Below, in pieces: positions 39,969 to 49,426 of a DNA stretch of 64,000 bases. The stretch covers positions 372,001-436,000 of the forward strand of contig NZ_JABRXF010000002.1 of the NCBI RefSeq assembly GCF_013266695.1, given 5' to 3'. The DNA is from Hongsoonwoonella zoysiae (GTDB lineage: Bacteria; Pseudomonadota; Alphaproteobacteria; Rhizobiales; Stappiaceae). Positions within the stretch are counted from its first letter, which is position 1. Each line of letters opens with the position of its first letter. The translations under genes and the position numbers were made by a program. The notes beneath the pieces are model-generated. The model was not told the DNA's origin and ran no database searches. It worked only from the letters and a program-made list of their open reading frames with translations.

Positions 39969-41315
39969 TCAATCGCTTTTGGCTTCGAGATATTTCTCCA
40001 GCCAATGGATATCATACATTCCGTTTGCGATGTCCTGATTTTGCAAAAGGTCACGGAAGAGCGGGATGGTCGACTGGATGCCGTCGACGACAAATTCATC
40101 CAGGCAGCGGCGCAAGCGCATCATGCATTCCACACGGCTGCGGCCGTGAACGATGAGTTTGCCGATCAGGCTGTCGTAGTAGGGCGGGATCCTGTAGCCC
40201 TGATACACACCGGAATCGACACGGACGCCAAGGCCGCCGGGCGGGTGATAATAGGTAATCGTGCCGGGCGAGGGCGTAAAGTTGCGCGGATCTTCCGCAT
40301 TGATACGACACTCGATCGCGTGACCTTCGAACGTGATGTCCGACTGTTCGATCGAAAGCGAAGCGCCTGCCGCGATCCGGATCTGCTCGTTGACGAGATC
40401 GATCCCGGTGATCATTTCGGTAACCGGGTGCTCCACCTGCAGGCGGGTGTTCATCTCGATGAAGTAGAAGTTGCCATCCTCATAAAGGAATTCGATCGTG
40501 CCGACACCGCGGTATTTCAGCTTGCGCATGGCCACGGCGACGATACTGCCGATTTCCTTCCGCTGGCTCTCGTTGAGTGCGGGAGAGGGCGCCTCCTCCC
40601 AGACCTTTTGATGACGGCGCTGCAGAGAGCAGTCGCGTTCGCCGAGATGAATGGCATTGCCCTTGCCGTCGCCAAGCACCTGGATCTCGATATGGCGCGG
40701 CTTGCCGAGATATTTCTCGATATAGAGCGCATCGTCGCCGAAGGCCGCTTTCGCTTCCGCTCGCGCGGTGGAAAGGGCTGTATCGAGATCGGCCTCGCTT
40801 TTGGCAACCTTCATGCCGCGTCCGCCGCCGCCCGCAGCAGCCTTCACAAGTACCGGGTAACCGATGTTACGAGCAATGGCGTGGGCATCGTCCGTCGGCT
40901 TCACCGCCCCATCCGAGCCTGGCACCACGGGGATGCCGAGCTTTTCAGCCGTCAACTTCGCTTCGATCTTGTCGCCCATGATGCGGATGTGCTCCGCCGT
41001 CGGACCAATGAAAGTGATGTTGTGAGCTTCGAGGATCTCCGCGAACCGTGCGTTTTCGGATAGGAAGCCGTACCCCGGATGGACCGCATCCGCACCTGTT
41101 ATCTCGCAGGCAGCGAGAAGCTGGGGAATGTTGAGGTAGCTTTCGCGCGCTGAAGGTGGGCCGATGCAAACGCTCTCATCGGCCAGCCTCACGTGCATTG
41201 CATCGGCATCGGCTGTCGAATGAACGGCGACAGTCTGGATGCCGAGTTCCTTGCAGGCGCGCAGGACGCGAAGGGCAATCTCTCCGCGATTTGCGATCAG
41301 GATTTTCGAGAACAT
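39969..41315 (-). CDS. accC: Acetyl-CoA carboxylase biotin carboxylase subunit
   Basis: A 448-residue ATP-grasp enzyme that carboxylates biotin on AccB, the first half of malonyl-CoA formation. [20 protein letters not shown] is the biotin carboxylase N-terminus, [13 protein letters not shown] the glycine-rich ATP loop, and [20 protein letters not shown] the catalytic signature. The ATG at 41315 matches the family start; the 10 upstream in-frame codons lie in the accB-accC junction. It follows accB by 13 bases and precedes aat. Confidence 0.97.
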   Translation of the reverse strand: MFSKILIANRGEIALRVLRACKELGIQTVAVHSTADADAMHVRLADESVCIGPPSARESYLNIPQLLAACEITGADAVHPGYGFLSENARFAEILEAHNITFIGPTAEHIRIMGDKIEAKLTAEKLGIPVVPGSDGAVKPTDDAHAIARNIGYPVLVKAAAGGGGRGMKVAKSEADLDTALSTARAEAKAAFGDDALYIEKYLGKPRHIEIQVLGDGKGNAIHLGERDCSLQRRHQKVWEEAPSPALNESQRKEIGSIVAVAMRKLKYRGVGTIEFLYEDGNFYFIEMNTRLQVEHPVTEMITGIDLVNEQIRIAAGASLSIEQSDITFEGHAIECRINAEDPRNFTPSPGTITYYHPPGGLGVRVDSGVYQGYRIPPYYDSLIGKLIVHGRSRVECMMRLRRCLDEFVVDGIQSTIPLFRDLLQNQDIANGMYDIHWLEKYLEAKSD

Positions 41316-41328
41316 CGAAGCCACCCCG

Positions 41329-41802
41329 TCATTCGATGACGACAAGAGGTTCGCCGTACTCTACCGGCTGACCATCCTCCACGAGAATTGCGGAGACCTT
41401 GCCCGCGCGCGGCGCAGGGATCTGATTCATGGTCTTCATGGCCTCGATGATGACGATCGTATCTCCTTGGGCCACGGTATCGCCGACTTCAACGAAGGCG
41501 CGAGCACCAGGCTCGGGCGCGCGATAGGCCGTACCTACCATGGGCGAGGGTACCGCACCGGGATGACCGGCCGCGTTTGACGTCGGAGCGGCTTGCGGTT
41601 CCTCCGTCCGGGCGACAGCGGGAGAGGGGGCGGGGCTTGTCGCTGGCGCTGTCTGGATCGGCGCTTCGACCGTCAGTTGACGCGCAACCCGAACGCGAAA
41701 GCCTTCGCGTTCAAGTTCGATTTCGGAAAGGTTCGTTTCGTCTAGCAGTGTCGCGAGTTGCCGGATCAGTTCTCGGTCGAACTGGTTTTTCTTTTCTGAC
41801 AT
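41329..41802 (-). CDS. accB: Acetyl-CoA carboxylase biotin carboxyl carrier protein
   Basis: A 157-residue carrier. The N-terminal helix ([20 protein letters not shown]) contacts AccC, a Pro/Ala-rich linker (about 48-85) follows, and the C-terminal biotinyl domain contains [12 protein letters not shown], with the biotinylated Lys at about residue 123. The motif is EAMKT rather than EAMKM, a variation usual in alphaproteobacteria. It lies 31 bases after aroQ and 13 before accC in one operon. Confidence 0.96.
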   Translation of the reverse strand: MSEKKNQFDRELIRQLATLLDETNLSEIELEREGFRVRVARQLTVEAPIQTAPATSPAPSPAVARTEEPQAAPTSNAAGHPGAVPSPMVGTAYRAPEPGARAFVEVGDTVAQGDTIVIIEAMKTMNQIPAPRAGKVSAILVEDGQPVEYGEPLVVIE

Positions 41803-41833
41803 GGTCTTTGGTCTTCCGGTTCCCGTTTGTGTG

Positions 41834-42274
41834 TCAGGGGCGGATCACGGTGGAGATCGCTTCGAGCGCCAACCTGTAGCCGGTCGCGCCGAAGCCGCAG
41901 ATCACCCCGCGCGCCACGGGTGAAACATAGGAATGATGACGGAACGCCTCGCGCGCGAAGACGTTCGACAGATGCACTTCCACTGTCGGTATCTCGGCCG
42001 CTCGTATGGCGTCATGGATTGCGATTGAGGTGTGGGTGTAGGCAGCCGGATTGATCACCAGGCCCTGCGCCAGATCTCCGGCTTCCTGGATCCAGTCGAC
42101 AAGGATGCCTTCCACATTGGATTGCCGGAACTCAATATCCAGATCCAGATCCTCTCCGACCTCCCGGCACAAGATCTCTATCTCCGACAGCGTGAGCGAA
42201 CCGTATTCATCCGGCTCGCGGGTGCCGAGAAGATTGAGATTGGGACCGTTGAGGATGTAGATGGAGGCGGACAT
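41834..42274 (-). CDS. aroQ: Type II 3-dehydroquinate dehydratase
   Basis: A 146-residue dodecamer-forming enzyme converting 3-dehydroquinate to 3-dehydroshikimate. [21 protein letters not shown] carries the catalytic Arg and Tyr (seen as LNLLGTREP and EYG), [17 protein letters not shown] the product-binding Asn and His region, and [20 protein letters not shown] the His and substrate lid. The start ATG 42274 (MSASIYIL) matches the family; upstream in-frame codons are not conserved. With the DAHP synthase at 7.3 kb it is the second shikimate gene in the window. Confidence 0.96.
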   Translation of the reverse strand: MSASIYILNGPNLNLLGTREPDEYGSLTLSEIEILCREVGEDLDLDIEFRQSNVEGILVDWIQEAGDLAQGLVINPAAYTHTSIAIHDAIRAAEIPTVEVHLSNVFAREAFRHHSYVSPVARGVICGFGATGYRLALEAISTVIRP

Positions 42275-42389
42275 ATGACTCCCGTCGCGGTGGCGCGGAC
42301 GCTGCGTCCGCACTCACATATCCGCCCCTTATAGGCATTCGAAAGGGTAAGGAAAAGCCCTCAGTCGCTTTGATCACAACCGCTTGCAG

Positions 42390-43163
42390 TCAACAGGTGG
42401 CCGAGCCGCAATCGCGGAGCGCTGCAATCTTCTGTTTCAGCGCATCATAGCCGACCGCGCCCATGACGACTTCGTCACCCACCACGAAAGAGGGTGTGCC
42501 CGTGAGACCCAGGCGATTTGCAAGCGAATAGACTTCCTCGATCGTTGCCCGTATTTCCGGGGAGGAGGCCATGGCGGTTTCGACGTCCGATCGATTCAAC
42601 CCGACCTTTTCCGCCACCTGCAGTGCAAGTTCCTGGTTGGCCTGCCCGCGGGAGCCAAGAAGGGTCTTGTGGAACTCCAGGTATTTTTCAGGTGCGGTTT
42701 CGTTGACGGCTATCGCAACGCTCGCCGCTTCGACCGAGCCCTGCCCGAGGACGGGAAATTCCTTGAGCACGACACGCAGGTTCTTGTCTTCGTTGAGGAG
42801 GCGAATCACATCATCCATTGCGCGCCGGCAGTATCCGCAGTTGTAGTCGAAAAATTCGACCAGGGTAACGTCGCCGCGCGGATTGCCGAGTTCTACCTGA
42901 CGCGTGGAATTGAAGAGATGCTCGGCCGCGGAGCTGACGGCATCTCGCCGCGCCGCGTTCTGGGCCTCTTCCTCTCGGCGTTCCAGTTCGATCAGCGCTT
43001 CGCGTACGATTTCCGGATTTTCCAGAAGATATTCGCGCACGATCGATCGGATCGCATCCCGATCGGCATCGGTAACTTCCGCCAGGCCGGGAATGGTGAA
43101 GCTGAAAGCGGCGATTACAATCGCGAAGAAGGCGCCGATGGTGCGGCGGAATCGGGTGGTCAT
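42390..43163 (-). CDS. DsbA-family thiol-disulfide oxidoreductase
   Basis: A 257-residue periplasmic protein. The signal peptide covers about residues 1-28 (cleavage at GLAEV). A helical N-terminal arm (about 30-90) precedes the thioredoxin fold with active site CGYC at 109-112 (EFFDYNCGYCRR) and cis-Pro block GLTGTPSFVVGD. The N-terminal arm recalls ScsC/COG1651-type oligomeric isomerases. A second Cys pair ends the protein (RDCGSATC). GGGAG sits about six bases before ATG 43163. It follows the M48 protease gene by 55 bases, both acting in the periplasm. Confidence 0.92.
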   Translation of the reverse strand: MTTRFRRTIGAFFAIVIAAFSFTIPGLAEVTDADRDAIRSIVREYLLENPEIVREALIELERREEEAQNAARRDAVSSAAEHLFNSTRQVELGNPRGDVTLVEFFDYNCGYCRRAMDDVIRLLNEDKNLRVVLKEFPVLGQGSVEAASVAIAVNETAPEKYLEFHKTLLGSRGQANQELALQVAEKVGLNRSDVETAMASSPEIRATIEEVYSLANRLGLTGTPSFVVGDEVVMGAVGYDALKQKIAALRDCGSATC

Positions 43164-43218
43164 TGCAGTCTCCCTTGTCGGCGGCAGCGGGAGAACTGTC
43201 TGCGCCGACGCATCTCGA

Positions 43219-44664
43219 TTACCGTCTGAGCTTAGGAGGTTTATACGACAGTATGTCGTCCGCTTGCAGCCATTCACGCGACCCGCGCTTCAAATTTTTT
43301 TGTGCGCGACTGGCGTATTGCTTGGCGCCGGCGAGATCGCCACGGCTCATCAAACCTTGAGCGGTGGCGAGATTTGCCTCGGCATTTTCACCTTGCCGGG
43401 AGTGGGCAATGGCAAGTTGCTGGTATCCGACAGGGGAGTTTCCGTCCATTTGCAGACCGGCTTTCAGTATTCTTTCCGCCTCCGGAAGGAGCGCGGGATT
43501 ATCGGAGGCGACCATGGCGAAGCCTAGCCAGATCAGAAACTGACCCTCGCGCGGGTTAAGAGAAGCGGCCTTGCGGAAAGGTTCGATAGCAGCTCGGGGA
43601 TTGCCGGATTCCAGAAGCGCCTGACCCTTCAACTCGTAGAAATACGGGTTGTTTGGTTGTTGCCTGATAAGGCTGTCGATGATCTTCGCGGCGGCTTTGC
43701 CGTCACGGTTCTGGGTGGCTACGACGGCCCTTGCATATTGTGCGGCCATGCTCTTGTCGGAACGCGGATAGGCGCGCTCCACCGTGCGCGGGTGGCTGGT
43801 GAATGCCAGCAGCTTCGCCCGCACGAGATCGTGGCGCGCTTGCAGCGAGGCGGGGGCGGGCTTGTCGTAATACGGGCTTTTCTTCGCGAGTTCTTCCAGC
43901 GCGTTTAGCCGTTCGCGCGGAAGCGGGTGGCTGACAGCGTAGGGATCGGCGTATTTCGAAGAAAAGAGGTTCTGGTCGGCGAAACGGCTGAAGGTGGTCA
44001 GCATTCCCTTCGCAGACTGACCGGTACGTTCAAGATAGGTCAGCGCGGCGCGGTCGGCGGTCGCCTCTTCGCCACGCTGGTATGACAGGAGCGATCGCTT
44101 GGCAAAGCCTGCACCTGCGGTGGCGAGCCCCGCGCCGCCGCCGGCGATATCGGCCGAGCCGGCGCTCGCGCCCACGGCGAGCGCACCGGCGCCGAGCAGC
44201 GCTCCGATCACGCCGATGATCTGAGCATTGGAAGCGGCCTGGCGCAAACGCGCCAGATGGTTGCCGGCGATATGGCCCGTCTCATGGGCGATGACGCCAA
44301 TCACCTCGCCCGGAGTTTCCGCATCCAGAATAACGCCGATGTTGATGAACATGCGCCGGGCATCCGGAACGAAAGCATTGAAGCCCTTGTTGTTGACCAG
44401 GATGATTTCGACCTGGGAGCTGGGAATGCCCGCTGCCTTGTAGATCGGCTGTGCGTAGTCGCGAAGAAGCGCCTCCGTCTCCGCGTCGCGCACGAGCGGC
44501 AGGTTTCCTCTCTGCGCTTGGACGGGAGTGGCGACGCTTCCCAGGAATATCGCCGCCGCCGCCAATAGTGCGGTTGCGCTACGTCCGGCGCGTGACAACG
44601 GACGTTTTATCCCCGAAAGACGCTTTATAGCCGAAAGAGTCTGGGGTAGGGGGGATGAAATCAT
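43219..44664 (-). CDS. M48 family periplasmic metalloprotease with TPRs (BepA-like)
   Basis: A 481-residue protein with a signal peptide (cleavage near VQAQR, residue 50) and an M48 domain. HETGH at 127-131 gives the two zinc histidines and the catalytic Glu, and RGEEATADRAAL supplies the third ligand (ExxxD). GAGALAVGASAGSADI is a Gly/Ala-rich hydrophobic stretch. From about 290 to the end there are TPR helices (NNPYFYELKGQALLESGNP). This matches BepA/YfgC, which controls outer-membrane protein assembly. ATG 44664 is chosen; a GTG two codons upstream is possible. It heads the leftward operon to aat. Confidence 0.92.
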   Translation of the reverse strand: MISSPLPQTLSAIKRLSGIKRPLSRAGRSATALLAAAAIFLGSVATPVQAQRGNLPLVRDAETEALLRDYAQPIYKAAGIPSSQVEIILVNNKGFNAFVPDARRMFINIGVILDAETPGEVIGVIAHETGHIAGNHLARLRQAASNAQIIGVIGALLGAGALAVGASAGSADIAGGGAGLATAGAGFAKRSLLSYQRGEEATADRAALTYLERTGQSAKGMLTTFSRFADQNLFSSKYADPYAVSHPLPRERLNALEELAKKSPYYDKPAPASLQARHDLVRAKLLAFTSHPRTVERAYPRSDKSMAAQYARAVVATQNRDGKAAAKIIDSLIRQQPNNPYFYELKGQALLESGNPRAAIEPFRKAASLNPREGQFLIWLGFAMVASDNPALLPEAERILKAGLQMDGNSPVGYQQLAIAHSRQGENAEANLATAQGLMSRGDLAGAKQYASRAQKNLKRGSREWLQADDILSYKPPKLRR

Positions 44665-44851
44665 ACTCACGCTCAGGCTCGCTCTCGCACAGTTTCGACC
44701 GGAGGGTATGAAGACCGGCAGTCCCGGTCAACCGGCGCTTTCAGTTGGCGCGATTAGGGAGCGGGATTGCGGCAGCAGGGTGGCGCGCAAGGTGCCGGTA
44801 CGATGAAATTACCGCTACGCGCTTTGCGCCTTGCGTTTTGGGAAGGGATCC

Positions 44852-46003
44852 ATGTTCAAACCGTCTCGCAGAAGTGCAGTCGAACCTTTTATCGCCATGG
44901 ATGTGATGGCGGCGGCAAACGCCCGTGAGGCGGAAGGACGCCGTGTCATTCACATGGAGGTGGGTCAGCCCGGCGCGCCTGCTCCGCGCGCGGTTCTTGA
45001 CGAGGCTCGGTTGGCATTGGCGCACGGGCGATTTGGCTATACCGAGGCGAAAGGCCTGCCGGTTTTGCGCGAAGCGATCTCCACTCATTATGCGGGATCG
45101 TACGGGATTGATGTTCCGGCAGACAGGATTGTCGCCACGACCGGATCTTCAGCCGGGTTCAACCTCGCATTCCTTGCCGCCTTCGATCCCGGCGACCGTG
45201 TTGCCCTGACCGCGCCCGGATATCCCGCCTATAGAAACATTCTTGCAGCTCTCGGCCTTGAGGCGGTGGAAATCGAAGTCGGACCGGAAACCCGCTGGGC
45301 GCTGACGCCGGAATTGCTCGAGGCAGCGCACAGGCAAAAGCCGCTGAAAGGCGTGCTCGTGGCAAGTCCCGCCAACCCCACCGGCACGATGATGACGCCC
45401 GATGCACTGAAGGCGCTGGCGCAAGCCTGCGAAGGCCTTGGAATCTGGTTCATATCCGACGAGATCTACCATGGTCTCGTGTTTGCCGGGGAGCAGGAGA
45501 CGGCGCTGCGCCATTCCGACAAGGCGATAATCATCAATAGCTTCTCGAAATATTACTGCATGACCGGCTGGCGTATCGGCTGGATGATCCTGCCCGAGAT
45601 GCTGCTCAGGCCGGTCGAGCGGCTTGCCCAGAGCCTCTATATTTCGGCGCCCTACGTTTCCCAGATCGCGGCGACCGGGGCGTTTTCCGCCACAGACGAA
45701 CTGGAAGCGGTGAAACAGGGATACGCGGCCAACCGCGCGACACTTCTTGAGAAATTGCCGCAAATCGGATTCGATGAACTACTGCCTGTTGACGGGGCGT
45801 TCTACGTCTATGCGAGCGTGCGGCGCTTTTCGAACGATTCGCACGATTTCGCCACGAGGATGCTGCGGGAAACCGGCATCGCGGCAACGCCGGGCGCGGA
45901 TTTCGACCGTGATCGCGGACATCGCTATGTGCGCTTTTCCTTTGCCGGCAACCATCAGGACATGGTCGATGCCATGGACCTGTTATCCGACTGGCTGAAA
46001 TAG
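44852..46003 (+). CDS. Class I/II PLP-dependent aminotransferase
   Basis: A 383-residue fold-type I enzyme. IHMEVGQPGAPAPRAVL is the substrate-binding N-terminus, ASPANPTGTMMTP and WFISDEIYHGLVF position PLP, and NSFSKYYCMTGWRIGWMILP holds the PLP lysine. SFAGNHQDM near the end has the position of the family carboxylate-binding Arg region (RYVRFSFAG). It resembles aspartate or aromatic aminotransferases of the AspC/PatA type; amino-donor specificity cannot be read. ATG 44852 has AAGGGA upstream. A strong hairpin follows. Confidence 0.9.
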   Translation: MFKPSRRSAVEPFIAMDVMAAANAREAEGRRVIHMEVGQPGAPAPRAVLDEARLALAHGRFGYTEAKGLPVLREAISTHYAGSYGIDVPADRIVATTGSSAGFNLAFLAAFDPGDRVALTAPGYPAYRNILAALGLEAVEIEVGPETRWALTPELLEAAHRQKPLKGVLVASPANPTGTMMTPDALKALAQACEGLGIWFISDEIYHGLVFAGEQETALRHSDKAIIINSFSKYYCMTGWRIGWMILPEMLLRPVERLAQSLYISAPYVSQIAATGAFSATDELEAVKQGYAANRATLLEKLPQIGFDELLPVDGAFYVYASVRRFSNDSHDFATRMLRETGIAATPGADFDRDRGHRYVRFSFAGNHQDMVDAMDLLSDWLK

Positions 46004-46009
46004 GAATGC

Positions 46010-46045
46010 CCTTGGGGCGAATGGTTTCGCCCCAAGGATTGTTTC
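46010..46045. terminator. Bidirectional terminator between the aminotransferase and SDR genes
   Basis: CCTTGGGGCGA (46010-46020) pairs perfectly with TCGCCCCAAGG (46027-46037) around a 6-base loop, seven bases after the aminotransferase stop. ATTGTTT follows on the plus strand. It sits between two convergent genes. Confidence 0.8.
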
Positions 46046-46059
46046 GTTGACTTTTCCGT

Positions 46060-46740
46060 TCAGAACGTTTCGGTGAACGGGCGCAATTCCAGTTCCCACG
46101 TCCATGCGCTACGCGGCTGCGTTGCGACATTCCAGTAGGTTTCTGCGATGGCATCGGGGTGCAGGCGGCTTTCGTCGTCGGTGATACCCACCTGGCCATC
46201 GATCACGAAATGCGCGACGTGGATGTTTTTCGGCGCAAGCTCGCGGGCCATGGATTGGGCGAGGCCGCGCAGCGCGAATTTTCCCATGGCAAAGGCTGCC
46301 GATTGCGGAGAGCCCTTCACGCTGGCTGTCGCGCCCGTCAGCAGGATCGTGCCGTGCCCCTGGGCTTCCATGCGTTTTGCCGCTTCCTGGCTGGCCACAA
46401 AACCACCCCATGCGCTTACGCGAACCGCATTCAACACTTGGTCGCGGTCAAGTTCCGTCAAAGGGCCCCGCACGCGCGCGCTCGGGTTGTAAAGCAGGAC
46501 ATCCACTGAACCGAGCTTTTCGTCGGCGTAGTCGAACAGCTTGTCGATATCGCCGGGGTCGGCCGCATCGGCCTGGAATGTCAGGGCTCCCGTTTCGGAG
46601 GCAAGGTCCTTGAGCTTATCGATATTGCGTGCGGCGAGAAGGACCTTCGCCCCGTTCTCGGCTGCGCGGCGGGCAAATGCGCCGCTTATCCCTTCTCCCG
46701 CGCCGATGATGACGACGGATCTGTTCGGATTGGTTTTCAT
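46060..46740 (-). CDS. Divergent short-chain dehydrogenase/reductase (SDR) lacking the catalytic Tyr
   Basis: A 226-residue Rossmann-fold protein of the SDR superfamily. SVVIIGAGEGISGAFARRAA replaces the classic TGxxxGxG with GAGEGIS; NNAG is replaced by YNPSA (residues 84-88); and the YxxxK motif reads F150AMGK154, so the proton-donating Tyr is Phe while Lys is kept. LAQSMARELAPKNIHVAHFV follows as usual. A known SDR subgroup with FAxxK exists as I recall. It may have altered catalysis or be a binding protein. The ATG at 46740 has GGAAAC upstream. It is convergent with the aminotransferase gene. Confidence 0.88.
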   Translation of the reverse strand: MKTNPNRSVVIIGAGEGISGAFARRAAENGAKVLLAARNIDKLKDLASETGALTFQADAADPGDIDKLFDYADEKLGSVDVLLYNPSARVRGPLTELDRDQVLNAVRVSAWGGFVASQEAAKRMEAQGHGTILLTGATASVKGSPQSAAFAMGKFALRGLAQSMARELAPKNIHVAHFVIDGQVGITDDESRLHPDAIAETYWNVATQPRSAWTWELELRPFTETF

Positions 46741-46901
46741 GATTGTTTCCGTTTGTGGAGATGGTTGGCTGGTTCGCGAAAAGGTTCGACCGTGCATCCC
46801 GCCAGGGCAAGGTGTGTTCCGATCACATTCAGGACAAACCATGCGGGAACAGGCACCGGAAGAACCCAGCCGGTTGCTCGATATATGACGCTGCCTTCAA
46901 G

Positions 46902-46930
46902 AAAAAGCCCCGCCGTGCGAACGGCGGGGC
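46902..46930 (-). terminator. Rho-independent terminator of rne
   Basis: Read on the minus strand, GCCCCGCCG and CGGCGGGGC (46922-46930 with 46907-46915) form a perfect 9-base stem with a 6-base loop, followed by five T (46902-46906). It lies 28 bases after the rne stop. Confidence 0.93.
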
Positions 46931-46957
46931 CTCGAATGAACAATCGGCTTGTATCTG

Positions 46958-49426
46958 TCAGAAGAAGCCGCGGCGTTGCCACCAGCCGGATCGTTTCGGC
47001 TTCTTTTCTTCCTTCTCCGGTTCCACCGTCGTTCCGTCCGGTTTTTCCGAAACCACTACAGGCTCCGGCGCGGTGACCTCTTCGCTGGCCGGCGGTTCCG
47101 CCGGAGGCGGTGAGGAGATTTCGGCCACATCGACAGTTGCAGCAATAGCAGCAGGTTCTTCGGCCGGCTGTTCCACGCCCGTCTCATCCTCGCCGTCCTC
47201 TGCTGTGTCCGATGCTTCGATCGGCTCGCCGGCTGGCGCAGGCGCATCCGTCGATATGTCGGCAGTCCGTGCGTCTTCCCCTTGCGACGGTTCGAACTCT
47301 ACGCTCTCGGCTTCACGATCGGGCGCTTGCGTGTCGTCAAAGGCCGCATCGGCGCTCGTTTCCGCCTCCGCCGAATCTGCGTCCTGATTGGCACCATCAC
47401 CCTTACGGCCCCGCCGCCCGCCGCGCCGGCCCCTGCGGCGCTTGCGCTTGCGGTCTTCTTCCCGCTGATCATCATCGGTTTCGGGCGCAGCACTCTCAGC
47501 TTCGGCGTCCTGTTCCTGATTGTCGTTGGAGGCACCTGCTTCCGCTTCAGTACTCAGCGCCTCGCCATCACCCTGTCCGGGCTTCCTGCGCCTGCGGCGG
47601 CGGCGGCGTTTGCCGCGCCCGCCTTCTTCCTCCCCGCCGTCGCTATCCTCCGTCTCGGGTGGTTCCTCAATCGTCTCCGCAACGGGCAGGATCGTGTCGG
47701 GCTGCACGATAGCAGGGGCTGCTGCGACGGCGTCCCGATCGAGCAACTCGCCGCGCTCCAGTACATAGTGCTGGCCGTTCACCATCGTGTCGGCGAGAAC
47801 CGAGATCTCGAGCGAAAAGCGCGCCTCGAGATCCGTCAGGTGGCTACGTTTCTGGTTGAGGATATAGAGTGCGACCTCGCCAGGTGTGCGTACGATGATG
47901 TTATGCGTAACGCCCTTGAGAAGCTGGTCTTCCAGCGAACGCAGGACGTGAAGCGCCACCGATTCCACCGAGCGGATCATTCCGGAGCCGTGGCAGTGCG
48001 GACAGACGGTGGTCGAACTTTCCAAAACGCCCGTGCGCAGACGCTGGCGCGACATCTCGAGCAGGCCGAAATGCGAAATCCGGCCGACCTGGATACGCGC
48101 CCGGTCGTTCTTGAGGCATTCCTTCATCCGCCGCTCGACCGACCGGTTGTTCTTGTTCTCCTCCATGTCGATGAAATCGATCACGATGAGGCCGGCGAGA
48201 TCGCGCAGGCGGAGCTGACGGGCGATTTCCTCCGCCGCCTCCAGGTTCGTCTGGAGCGCTGTATCCTCGATATTATGCTCGCGCGTGGACTTGCCGGAAT
48301 TCACATCGATGGAAACGAGAGCTTCCGTCTGATTGATGACGATGTAGCCGCCGGACTTCAGCGTTACCTGCGGCGAGAACATAGCGTCGAGCTGGGCTTC
48401 GACGCCGAAACGCGTGAAGACGGGCGTGGGCTCCCGGTAAGGCTGGACGTTTCGCGCGTGGCTCGGCATGAGCATGCGCATGAAGTCCTTTGCTTCGCGG
48501 TATCCCTCGTCACCGGCGACGAGAACCTGATCGATGTCCTTGTTGTAGAGGTCGCGGATCGAACGCTTGATGAGCGAGCCTTCCTCGTAAACGAGGCAGG
48601 GCGCGGAGGATTGAAGCGTCAGGTCGCGCACGTTTTCCCAAAGGCGCAGCAAGTATTCGAAATCGCGCTTGATTTCCGCCTTGGTGCGCGAAGCTCCCGC
48701 CGTGCGAAGAATGACGCCCATTCCTTCCGGCACTTCCAGCTCGGAAGCGATTTTCTTCAGGCGCTTGCGGTCGGTCGGATTGGTGATCTTGCGCGATATC
48801 CCGCCACCGCGGCCGGTGTTCGGCATCAATACGGAATAGCGCCCGGCGAGAGAAAGATAGGTGGTGAGCGCCGCACCCTTGTTGCCGCGCTCTTCCTTCA
48901 CGACCTGGACCAGAAGCACCTGCCGGCGCTTGATCACTTCCTGGATCTTGTATTGCTTGCGGGCCTTTGGTGCGCGCTGCGGAACTTCTTCCATAGCGTC
49001 TTCCGCGCCAACGGATTCCACCTCGTCCTCGTCGACATCGTCATCCGCACCGTTCGCGTCGCCCCCGTTTGCATCGGAGGCTTTCGCGCGCCTGGGCTTT
49101 TCGTTCGCCTCTTCGCCGTTTTCCTCTGCGCCGCGCTGCTCGGCGTCTTCCTCTTCGAGTAGCGCTTGCCGGTCGGCGACGGGTATCTGGTAGTAATCCG
49201 GGTGGATTTCGCTGAAGGCAAGGAAACCGTGCCGGTTTCCGCCATATTCGACAAAGGCGGCCTGAAGCGACGGTTCGACCCGCGTCACCCTGGCCAGATA
49301 AATATTGCCGCGTAGTTGCTTTCGACTTGCTGCCTCGAAATCGAATTCTTCAACACGATTGCCGCGTACCACGACCACCCGGGTTTCTTCCGGGTGGGCC
49401 GCGTCTATGAGCATTTTGTTCGCCAT
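46958..49426 (-). CDS. rne: Ribonuclease E/G
   Basis: An 822-residue endoribonuclease, core of RNA decay and rRNA processing. MANKMLIDAAHPEETRVVVV and GNIYLARVTRVEPSLQAAFV open the S1 domain, which is split by an acidic, low-complexity insertion (about 90-160). The catalytic domain has the metal aspartates in VSIDVNSGKS (about 372) and IVIDFIDME (about 415), and the zinc link CPHCHGSG is near 472. Residues 590-800 are a disordered scaffold with alternating acidic and Arg-rich patches (KRRRRRRRRK), ending in the alphaproteobacterial tail SGWWQRRGFF. It has a 780-base upstream spacer, long enough for an autoregulatory leader. Confidence 0.96.
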   Translation of the reverse strand: MANKMLIDAAHPEETRVVVVRGNRVEEFDFEAASRKQLRGNIYLARVTRVEPSLQAAFVEYGGNRHGFLAFSEIHPDYYQIPVADRQALLEEEDAEQRGAEENGEEANEKPRRAKASDANGGDANGADDDVDEDEVESVGAEDAMEEVPQRAPKARKQYKIQEVIKRRQVLLVQVVKEERGNKGAALTTYLSLAGRYSVLMPNTGRGGGISRKITNPTDRKRLKKIASELEVPEGMGVILRTAGASRTKAEIKRDFEYLLRLWENVRDLTLQSSAPCLVYEEGSLIKRSIRDLYNKDIDQVLVAGDEGYREAKDFMRMLMPSHARNVQPYREPTPVFTRFGVEAQLDAMFSPQVTLKSGGYIVINQTEALVSIDVNSGKSTREHNIEDTALQTNLEAAEEIARQLRLRDLAGLIVIDFIDMEENKNNRSVERRMKECLKNDRARIQVGRISHFGLLEMSRQRLRTGVLESSTTVCPHCHGSGMIRSVESVALHVLRSLEDQLLKGVTHNIIVRTPGEVALYILNQKRSHLTDLEARFSLEISVLADTMVNGQHYVLERGELLDRDAVAAAPAIVQPDTILPVAETIEEPPETEDSDGGEEEGGRGKRRRRRRRRKPGQGDGEALSTEAEAGASNDNQEQDAEAESAAPETDDDQREEDRKRKRRRGRRGGRRGRKGDGANQDADSAEAETSADAAFDDTQAPDREAESVEFEPSQGEDARTADISTDAPAPAGEPIEASDTAEDGEDETGVEQPAEEPAAIAATVDVAEISSPPPAEPPASEEVTAPEPVVVSEKPDGTTVEPEKEEKKPKRSGWWQRRGFF

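Noticed and set aside
41329-41802. AccB biotin motif EAMKT instead of EAMKM looked like a defect
   Set aside because: This form is usual in alphaproteobacteria and the biotinylated Lys is kept.
47282-49162. A 626-codon open frame on the plus strand opposite rne
   Set aside because: It lies wholly inside rne, has no family resemblance, and high-GC codon bias makes long antisense frames common.
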